64,000 bases of DNA. Source: Muribaculaceae bacterium. GTDB taxonomy: Bacteria; Bacteroidota; Bacteroidia; Bacteroidales; Muribaculaceae. Below are positions 43,214-50,048 of this stretch, in pieces. How positions within the stretch are numbered: position 1 is the first letter of the stretch; every line of letters starts with the position of its first letter. A program made the translations under genes and the position numbers. The stretch spans positions 47,536-111,535 of the forward strand of contig WGUO01000004.1 of NCBI GenBank assembly GCA_014867205.1, read 5' to 3'. The notes below the pieces were generated by a model, which ran no database searches, was not told the origin of the DNA, and saw nothing but the letters and a program-made list of their open reading frames with translations.

Positions 43214-43240
43214 AAAACTGCGAAGCCCTTTTGCAGTTTT
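43214..43240 (-). terminator. Stem-loop terminator at the end of the M48 operon
   Basis: AAAACTGC (43214-43221) pairs perfectly with GCAGTTTT (43233-43240) around an 11-base loop. It lies 6 bases past the stop of the last gene and separates it from the SIR2-like gene. Confidence 0.7.
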
Positions 43241-43245
43241 ATCCT

Positions 43246-43692
43246 CTAATTATCAAAGGCTTTGCAATTAATGTGCTTGCCGGTGATCTCTTCGAGGAAA
43301 TCAAGGCGCATTACCATGAGCAGATCTTTTGTATATTCGTATAACAATCCTTTATAATATGTGACATCTTTGTGATTTGATTTGGTAATTCGCTCCCACA
43401 ATGTAATCTTCTTGGCATTTTCATATGCTGCGTCAACTGCTTCTCGATTATCTTCAGTCATGAGCAAGCGAAGTTTCTGCTCTTCTAACACCAGCGGTGT
43501 GTCAGAATACTCTTTCCAAAGCTCTATAAGATACTCACGAAATTCAGCCTCTATTTTCAGAGGGAGTTCCTTGGTGTATTCGCCAATAGTCTCTGATCGG
43601 TCAATGGCGGCTTCCTTACGGAGGTTACCAAAATACCGGTTGAGTAACTCCTGTTCTTTCTCTTTGCAGCGGTTTTCTATCCTATTTTCCAT
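43246..43692 (-). CDS. Hypothetical helical protein, last gene of the operon
   Basis: 148 aa, highly charged and predicted helical (MENRIENRCKEKEQELLNRY, KEAAIDRSETIGEYTKELPL, then LLYEYTKDLLMVMRLDFLEE). No signal peptide or membrane segment. The family is not recognised. It lies 1 base after the stop of the upstream membrane protein gene, so the two are tightly coupled and probably work together. Confidence 0.7.
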   Translation of the reverse strand: MENRIENRCKEKEQELLNRYFGNLRKEAAIDRSETIGEYTKELPLKIEAEFREYLIELWKEYSDTPLVLEEQKLRLLMTEDNREAVDAAYENAKKITLWERITKSNHKDVTYYKGLLYEYTKDLLMVMRLDFLEEITGKHINCKAFDN

Positions 43693-43693
43693 A

Positions 43694-45148
43694 TTAAATC
43701 ACAAACAATATACAAATCCATGCCAATATCCCCGTTGTGAGCATAGAAGTCCACATAATTGAAGCCTCTCTCCTTTGTTTTTTTAGAAACATCTCCGGAC
43801 TTGAACTTGGTATTTGAGTCCATTCAATACGATTCCCGACAATAAAAAGGAGCAAAACTATTATATATACAGGTATAATACTTTTGAATGCTAAACAACT
43901 TGATATTATAAGTCCAATTATTAATATCCAGTAAACCAAAGGCCAATGTCTCATATTTATGAGTGGCGATAAAATTCCCCAGTTAAGGCTTCGTCTAACG
44001 GATTTTGGTATGTCTTTGGAGAATATTTTACGAAACGGACTATGTCTAATTTCTAATTTTCTTGAATACTCTTTATCAACGTGAGGGTTTAATGTGAGTA
44101 TTTCATTAATTAATGATTCAACATCTGATTCTTTACGTAATTCTTTTACAACTAAGCCCCATTCATTGTTGTTTACCTGATATAGGTAAAGCGCGAATAG
44201 CGAGTTGTTTATGTCCAGCTCGGGGCTTGTAATCTTTATCCCATAATCAGAGATCTTAGACAATAAGACGTTCGTGATTTCTTTATTATCAACAATAAAC
44301 ACGCTTTTGTTGACATAAGAAGTGGAAAAAATTTTATCAATTTCCCAAAGTGTACCATTAGTCAATCCACACCTGACAATTATTAGCTTTGATTTGGACA
44401 TTAAGGAAGAAACAGCTTCTTGCCATTCATCATCTGTTGCGTATATTCTATCTGCTCCATAGGGCTGAAGTAATGAGCTTGGGTCTCCTATGGCATATGT
44501 TGGGAACAGATGATTGAATGTCCTACATATAAATTCTTCATCTTTTTTGTGAATATTATCGGCATCAAAAGAACGTAGATAAAGATTGAAATCGTCAATA
44601 TCTTTGATTTGTTCCACTGTATAGATTGGTGAGCATATTTTTGAGATTAAACCATCGATTAAAACAATAGCCATTGTAGCAAAGAATGCGAATTTAGACG
44701 TATTCTCAATCCACTTGGGAACCGATAAACTATATTCGGAATCTATTATGGACGTGAAAGCTATACCTACAACAAAAAATGAAGTGGCAAATGTGGCTAA
44801 ATACCCTAATCGGCCAACCAAAGTTTTTCTCCGTATTACATTAGATTTTGTCTTCTCCGCTATTCTTGAAATATTATATATCTGGAAAACGGAAAAGAGA
44901 AAATATATGATTAAAAGACAAGAGCAAAGTAACAGAATAATGCTTATAGAATTGTTGATATTATTTAAATATTTTGCATATTGAAAAAAGCCCATCCCTA
45001 AAAGTGCTAAAATTATGATTATTGAAAATCCTGTTTTAACACTGCGTTGAGCTTTTGGGATGAACAAAGCTAATGATACCATTAAAAGTACCATTATGAA
45101 CGCACTAACAAAACCTGAAGATGTCTGCGTTGCTTGTAAAATTATCAT
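43694..45148 (-). CDS. Membrane protein with a central nucleotide-binding-like domain
   Basis: 484 aa. Four to five hydrophobic segments in the first 170 residues, a soluble domain (about 185-345), and three more near the C-terminus (WPLVYWILIIGLIISSCLAF ... TTGILAWICILFVI). The soluble part reads FNLYLRSFDADNIHKKDEEF, TYAIGDPSSLLQPYGADRIY, DDEWQEAVSSLMSKSKLIIV and CGLTNGTLWEIDKIFST. This alternating strand-helix pattern, with a strand-end GLTNGTLWEI, recalls TIR/SLOG-like effector folds, but I cannot name the family. Confidence 0.65.
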   Translation of the reverse strand: MIILQATQTSSGFVSAFIMVLLMVSLALFIPKAQRSVKTGFSIIIILALLGMGFFQYAKYLNNINNSISIILLLCSCLLIIYFLFSVFQIYNISRIAEKTKSNVIRRKTLVGRLGYLATFATSFFVVGIAFTSIIDSEYSLSVPKWIENTSKFAFFATMAIVLIDGLISKICSPIYTVEQIKDIDDFNLYLRSFDADNIHKKDEEFICRTFNHLFPTYAIGDPSSLLQPYGADRIYATDDEWQEAVSSLMSKSKLIIVRCGLTNGTLWEIDKIFSTSYVNKSVFIVDNKEITNVLLSKISDYGIKITSPELDINNSLFALYLYQVNNNEWGLVVKELRKESDVESLINEILTLNPHVDKEYSRKLEIRHSPFRKIFSKDIPKSVRRSLNWGILSPLINMRHWPLVYWILIIGLIISSCLAFKSIIPVYIIVLLLFIVGNRIEWTQIPSSSPEMFLKKQRREASIMWTSMLTTGILAWICILFVI

Positions 45149-45155
45149 AAACTAT

Positions 45156-45680
45156 TTAACTAAGAGGAGAACCACAGTTAGAGCAGAAACGAGCATTATC
45201 CAGAAGTTTTGCTCCGCAATTCGTGCAGAACTTACCGGCCCCGGGTATTGGGGTAGGTGTTGAATCAGTGGCATAATTCATTCCGCCGTTTTCTCTGATA
45301 ACTGCTTGGGCAGCCGCGAGAGCCTTGTCATCAAGGTCTGATTGCTGGATGAGCCCCCATATTTGTGTAAGAAGTACCGGCCAAAAGAACAGCATGGAAA
45401 TAACGGTGGGCAATGCCTGCTGTCCGAAGATACCGACTCCTGCTTCAAAGGATATGGAGTTGTTCTGGGGTATAAGAGTTATCTTCAGCGCTGTTTTCAT
45501 GCCAACGATAGCCTTGAAAACTCCACCCTTTGTTACGGAGATGTCAACGCCTCCGCTAATTAGATTGTCTCGGTTGATCTCATAACCGTCGGCTGAGAAT
45601 GTCTGGCAGATACGGTCGGCAACCGCAGGTATGAGTGCGGGATTGCCATTGAGAATGGTTTTGGTATTAAATGCACCCAT
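45156..45680 (-). CDS. Small protein with membrane segment and C-terminal zinc ribbon
   Basis: 174 aa. The N-terminal domain (about 1-85; MGAFNTKTILNGNPALIPAV, GGVFKAIVGMKTALKITLIP) is followed by one hydrophobic helix (LPTVISMLFFWPVLLTQIWG). The C-terminal zinc ribbon is FCTNCGAKLLDNARFCSNCG. The family of the N-terminal domain is not recognised. The M48 protein of this operon ends in a similar ribbon, which suggests a shared partner or zinc-mediated contact. Confidence 0.72.
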   Translation of the reverse strand: MGAFNTKTILNGNPALIPAVADRICQTFSADGYEINRDNLISGGVDISVTKGGVFKAIVGMKTALKITLIPQNNSISFEAGVGIFGQQALPTVISMLFFWPVLLTQIWGLIQQSDLDDKALAAAQAVIRENGGMNYATDSTPTPIPGAGKFCTNCGAKLLDNARFCSNCGSPLS

Positions 45681-45682
45681 GA

Positions 45683-45946
45683 TTATTTACGTAAATCTTG
45701 AAGTTCGTAATTGTGGTAAGCGGCAAAGAGTACTGCCATCTCGGATATTGCATCGACAATAGCCGACTGCTGTTCTTCAGCGCAAATTTCTTGCAGAGTA
45801 CGGAGGGATGCTACCGTAGCCTCTGCTTGAGCTTTAAGTTCATCATCAGTGACAATGCCGTCTTCCATGATGGACTTATAAGAGGGATGGTTGGCAACAA
45901 TATCACCGATATTAAGTATGCCGTTTTTATCGAATAGAGTATTCAT
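45683..45946 (-). CDS. Small hypothetical helical protein
   Basis: 87 aa from MNTLFDKNGILNIGDIVANH; the longer frame to 46006 overlaps the M48 gene. Helical and acidic (DGIVTDDELKAQAEATVASL), with no signal or membrane segment. It starts 13 bases after the M48 stop and ends 2 bases before the zinc-ribbon gene. The KSIMEDGIVTDDEL portion resembles TerB-like or EF-hand-like short motifs only weakly; function unknown. Confidence 0.65.
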   Translation of the reverse strand: MNTLFDKNGILNIGDIVANHPSYKSIMEDGIVTDDELKAQAEATVASLRTLQEICAEEQQSAIVDAISEMAVLFAAYHNYELQDLRK

Positions 45947-45959
45947 AGATAGGTTCGAT

Positions 45960-46835
45960 TTATTTAAGTTTTGTGCCGCAATGACGGCAGTATGCCCATG
46001 ATTCACTTATCGGTTTATGACAGGAGGGGCATCCTCCTTCAGTCGACATATTAAGGTTAGCGCGAATGTTTATGTATTCTTGCGAGTTTCCCCATTTAAG
46101 AATTTCACGAACTCGAACTGCCGCAAATGGATGGTCAATGCCCATTATGGCATAGATTTGGAGAGCCTTGTTCCACATTCCATCATTACAGATAGAATCG
46201 TAGATATCGGCTTGTTTTGCCCATTCCTCAATATTTACGTTCTCTGTGATTGACTTTGGACCTCCGGCAAGTCGTACCATAACGCGAGAGACTGTCTCAG
46301 GAGAAGTGACGATTGCTCCGGCACGGTCGCATGATAATTCGCTTTTACGTTTCCAGTAGAGAAGAGCAAATTTGATTGGAAGAGTTAACGCGCCCAAAAG
46401 ACCGAAGGCATCGGCATTCTCAATCAGCATATCAGCCATATTGTGGTAAAGCACATGGCGGCAAAGTATATGTCCACATTCGTGACCTATCACTGCATCC
46501 AGTTCGTCATCGTTGAGCATCTCAACCAAACCCGAAGTAACCGTGATGAATATTTTGGTGTCGCCAAAAGTATATGCATTCGGCATAGGGTTCATTTCAA
46601 GATAGAACTCAGGCTCTTCAATCCCAAGTTTCTGGCATATTGGCGTAAGATGATGATATAACTCCGGAAGTTGCGTTTCGGAAAGACGGATGCACTTAGC
46701 CATGTTGGTTCCATAGAACAAACGTTCATAGCCGAGCGCATAGAACTTCTTTACGAGATTCGGGAATCCGGGTATTGACTCAAGTTGTCGTAAAGCCGCC
46801 GCATCTTCAGGATGAATGAAATCTGATGGTTTCAT
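45960..46835 (-). CDS. M48-family metallopeptidase with zinc ribbon
   Basis: 291 aa. Zinc protease motif DAVIGHECGHILCRH (His118, Glu119, His122) with a downstream ligand region KRKSELSCDRAGAIV, as in M48/HtpX peptidases. The C-terminal zinc ribbon reads CPSCHKPISESWAYCRHCG. It has one weak hydrophobic stretch (FGLLGALTLPIKFALLYW) but no signal peptide, so it is probably cytoplasmic or membrane-associated. It heads a five-gene unit with its own promoter. A protease next to TIR and sigma genes suggests proteolytic control or an effector role. Confidence 0.88.
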   Translation of the reverse strand: MKPSDFIHPEDAAALRQLESIPGFPNLVKKFYALGYERLFYGTNMAKCIRLSETQLPELYHHLTPICQKLGIEEPEFYLEMNPMPNAYTFGDTKIFITVTSGLVEMLNDDELDAVIGHECGHILCRHVLYHNMADMLIENADAFGLLGALTLPIKFALLYWKRKSELSCDRAGAIVTSPETVSRVMVRLAGGPKSITENVNIEEWAKQADIYDSICNDGMWNKALQIYAIMGIDHPFAAVRVREILKWGNSQEYINIRANLNMSTEGGCPSCHKPISESWAYCRHCGTKLK

Positions 46836-46871
46836 GATATATTAACGATTGGCGTATACTAATCCTAACTG

Positions 46872-46902
46872 CAAATGTAACTTATTTTTTCGATATTGCA
46901 AA
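46872..46902 (-). promoter_or_regulatory. Internal promoter of the M48 operon
   Basis: On the minus strand TTTG (46902-46899), a 19-base spacer and TACATTTG (46879-46872), an exact consensus fit. It overlaps the 3' end of the RyR gene and lies 37 bases before the M48 ATG. Confidence 0.78.
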
Positions 46903-47178
46903 ACCCAGTTTCAATATTAACTTTAAAGTTTCCTGAGAAGTGGCTCGATCGTACTCCTTTTCGCTCTCGGACAGTTCATCATAGGCTACCATACAAGGAG
47001 TTTCTTTCTTGGTATCATCGCGTACCGGTCCGTAAGTCCATCCTTCTTCCATACGATTCTTTGCCCATACTTCATGCACATTACGAGCCATCTCCTCAAC
47101 AAGAGGGAGCAACTCCACGGGAAGCTCCACATCGTAAGTCTCAGCCGGATTGGGGATATATTCTTTTGTCATTGTCAT
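46882..47178 (-). CDS. Stand-alone RyR-domain protein
   Basis: 98 aa. One ryanodine-receptor repeat domain: MARNVHEVWAKNRMEEGWTY, then GPVRDDTKKETPCMVAYDEL and SESEKEYDRATSQETLKLIL. It is strongly like the C-terminal RyR of the protein at 54778 (shared EGWTYGPVRDD and SEKEYDR), so the two are paralogs. Bacterial RyR domains have been proposed to sense nucleotide-derived ligands. It lies between the TIR-propeller and M48 genes. Confidence 0.88.
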   Translation of the reverse strand: MTMTKEYIPNPAETYDVELPVELLPLVEEMARNVHEVWAKNRMEEGWTYGPVRDDTKKETPCMVAYDELSESEKEYDRATSQETLKLILKLGFAISKK

Positions 47179-47264
47179 GGCGTTTTGAATTAAAGATCTG
47201 TATACTTAGATTCATCTATCAGTTGAAAGAATTAAATTCAAATAATAGAATTCTTCGAATATGA

Positions 47265-50039
47265 TTATTTATAGAAAGATCCATTCAATATTTGGTTTTC
47301 AATTTTTGATATGTGAAGGAAAGGGATTGTGTTGCCTCGAGTCTTTACAACAATTTGGCCATTGTAGTCCCTCATTAGAGATGCCGTGGTAAGTTTGTAT
47401 TCGGAAAGGTCATCAATTTGGATTTTACGATTTATATCCCATATTCTTGTTTCGGAGACAGTGTTATAGCCATAAGGCTTTATTTCTAAAGAAAATTCAA
47501 TAATAGGACTATATGAAAATTGTGTTAATAGATAGTCCCCGTTAGGATCGACACTTATGTCATTGACATCATCAACAATAGCAATATAATTCTTATTTGT
47601 TTGGCCAGACTTCAAGTAATAAAGATAGCCTTTTTCATCAACTATGTAGATATTATCATTGTTGTCAATGTCAAAATTATTTATGTCACATATTCCTTTT
47701 AAATACTCAGTATTGGGTATAAGACTTTCTGTAAAAGTTATTAATTTACCATTCGTTGTTAATACGTAAAGAATATTCGATTTTTTAGAGTATTTGATTT
47801 TCCGAATCTTAATTTCTGAATTTTCTGTATTATTTAAAATATATGAGAAAGGAATATTATTAGTTTTGTAATCATATGCATACAAATACTCATCTTTACT
47901 TATAAAAATTATATTTTTATCTTCAATGATTTGGATATTATCATAAAACTTAAGAGGAAGATTATTTAATGCATAAATTTTTGCGCTATCAAACTCATAG
48001 ATATAAAGGTCGTTGCCATGGGTTTCATCATTCCATATCTTAAACAGAATGGAATTGTTCGATAATCCGAAGCTCGTAAATTCCCCTTTTTTAGAATCTA
48101 TTGATAAATTGGGAATTTCCTTATTATTTTCGAAGTCAAAAATAATATATTTATTTTTCTTCATAATAATTCCATACTTTCCATTTGGGGATAAATTGAA
48201 GAAATTATGAGGCTTATAGCCCATTGACCATATTGTATGAATCCCTTGATCACCATACGAATACAATAGGCTTCCATCGTTATTGAAGGATGAAGTGTAA
48301 TATCCTCTTTGATTATCAGATTGCTGGGAGTAAAGAAGATTTAAGTTTGAATTTAACAGTACAATATCATTGCCTGTTGCGACAATATAATCCCCAGTGG
48401 GGTGATAAACCAATGAATGTATGAAACTATTAGCTTTAATTGTTTTAACTAATATTTGTTTTGATTTATTAAGTAAAGATATGCAAGAGTCAGAAGTCGC
48501 TATTGCTATAAGATTCCGATTAATTGGTGATTCAATAAAATCATTTATAGTATGGTCGGATCTATATAGCGTATCAGAATGTGCATTGACATAATCATAC
48601 TTGATAAGTATTGAATCTTTTGATATCAAGATTTGATTAGGCAATTCGCTAAATTTATATTTTGTATTTAACCAAGAACTTCCAACAAAGATTGGAACGC
48701 CTTTTGTTTTATTAGAATTGTAATCGATAATTGTGAGATATCCGTCTTCGTGTTGTATCCCTAAGTTTTCTTTTGTATATCCCAATTTGTTAGTTGCATT
48801 TAGCAATTGATAATTTGTCATGAATTTATAATTCCTGACATTATGAGAATAATCGTTAAAATTCCACAACATATAATTGTTTTCTCGTGGAATTATTATT
48901 TTATCATCATCAAATGCTCCTGGTAGAGATTTTTGTATGGTTGTCGTAGCTATTTTGTGGATGCCCGGTTCTTTATATTTCCGCAATAATCTTCTTAAGG
49001 AGATTTCATATTCATTTTTCGCCACATCAGATTCCACATTATTTTGATGTCGGATTGCTATTGCATTAGATAATAATTCCCGTGCTTCTGATAATTTGTT
49101 TTGAGCCATACTTGTATTAGCAGAGGAAATTAATAGGGATAGGCTTTTTTCAATTATAGCCCTGTCTCTTTCCAATACTATTTTCTTTTCATGTTCAAGT
49201 TTTTTATTAGATTCAACGAGATCATAATTTAGCACTTTTAATGCATTGTTGGATCTCTTTAAATTATTATGCGCCAATAAAATTTGATCTTTTGCGTGCA
49301 AAAGGCTATCATTTGTCTCGTTTAATAGTGCATTAACTAACTTGATACTATCACGCTGTTGTTCTATGGAATTATTCGCGATTTCAAGTTTGCTATTTGT
49401 ATATTTTAGAATTTCGTTTTGATAAGATATATAAATGGCAATTGATATAGATGAAATTATAAGAGAAAATGATACTAAACCAATCATTAATCGTCTTCGG
49501 CGTTTTTCTTTTTCAAATCGTTGCCAGAGGGAATCGAAACGGAGGTTGAACATCCGGGCAATGACTTTGATGGCGGCGGCATCACGCCCCATTTCATTGA
49601 TGTTAATGCCGAGGATTTCCTTTTCACCTGTGAGTTGGCGAAGACCTTCTGGGAAGCATTCGTCTTCCAGAATTGAGGCATTCGGGGTTCCGCCTATGAT
49701 GAATGGGATGATATAATTCTCTCTACCTTGATCAATGAAGTGTTGAACTTCTTTAGAGACCCATGGACTCTTTGCAGAACGAGGAGAACAAATGACTATG
49801 AGATATTTTGAGCCATTTAGTCCTTTCTCAATTTCAGCCTTCAGATTACCTCCTGACAGTTCAGATTGGTCACGAAACACCGGACGAATCTTATTGGGCA
49901 ACTCCGGTTTCTCTTTACGGATGGCTGTAGGCAGACTATATGACTCCAGTTTCTTTTGGAGCCATTTAGCCCACTTTTCATCTTCGCGCTTATAGCTGAT
50001 GAATGCGAAATATTCGTATGGTTTAGACTTATCAGTCAT
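47265..50039 (-). CDS. TIR - transmembrane - coiled-coil - beta-propeller protein
   Basis: 924 aa. TIR (about 8-150): YFAFISYKREDEKWAKWLQK, RPVFRDQSELSGGNLKAEIE, SKYLIVICSPRSAKSPWVSK and a Glu in the WVSKEVQHFI helix. A membrane helix (about 185-207, LMIGLVSFSLIISSISIAIY), a long coiled coil (about 210-330), then a WD40-like propeller (about 350-900: SPINRNLIAIATSDSCISLL, VYHPTGDYIVATGNDIVLLN, DPNGDYLLTQFS). Membrane-anchored TIR-propeller proteins are widespread in Bacteroidetes; the propeller is probably the sensing part. It starts 9 bases after the kinase-TIR gene. Confidence 0.87.
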   Translation of the reverse strand: MTDKSKPYEYFAFISYKREDEKWAKWLQKKLESYSLPTAIRKEKPELPNKIRPVFRDQSELSGGNLKAEIEKGLNGSKYLIVICSPRSAKSPWVSKEVQHFIDQGRENYIIPFIIGGTPNASILEDECFPEGLRQLTGEKEILGININEMGRDAAAIKVIARMFNLRFDSLWQRFEKEKRRRRLMIGLVSFSLIISSISIAIYISYQNEILKYTNSKLEIANNSIEQQRDSIKLVNALLNETNDSLLHAKDQILLAHNNLKRSNNALKVLNYDLVESNKKLEHEKKIVLERDRAIIEKSLSLLISSANTSMAQNKLSEARELLSNAIAIRHQNNVESDVAKNEYEISLRRLLRKYKEPGIHKIATTTIQKSLPGAFDDDKIIIPRENNYMLWNFNDYSHNVRNYKFMTNYQLLNATNKLGYTKENLGIQHEDGYLTIIDYNSNKTKGVPIFVGSSWLNTKYKFSELPNQILISKDSILIKYDYVNAHSDTLYRSDHTINDFIESPINRNLIAIATSDSCISLLNKSKQILVKTIKANSFIHSLVYHPTGDYIVATGNDIVLLNSNLNLLYSQQSDNQRGYYTSSFNNDGSLLYSYGDQGIHTIWSMGYKPHNFFNLSPNGKYGIIMKKNKYIIFDFENNKEIPNLSIDSKKGEFTSFGLSNNSILFKIWNDETHGNDLYIYEFDSAKIYALNNLPLKFYDNIQIIEDKNIIFISKDEYLYAYDYKTNNIPFSYILNNTENSEIKIRKIKYSKKSNILYVLTTNGKLITFTESLIPNTEYLKGICDINNFDIDNNDNIYIVDEKGYLYYLKSGQTNKNYIAIVDDVNDISVDPNGDYLLTQFSYSPIIEFSLEIKPYGYNTVSETRIWDINRKIQIDDLSEYKLTTASLMRDYNGQIVVKTRGNTIPFLHISKIENQILNGSFYK

Positions 50040-50048
50040 AATCTAAGG

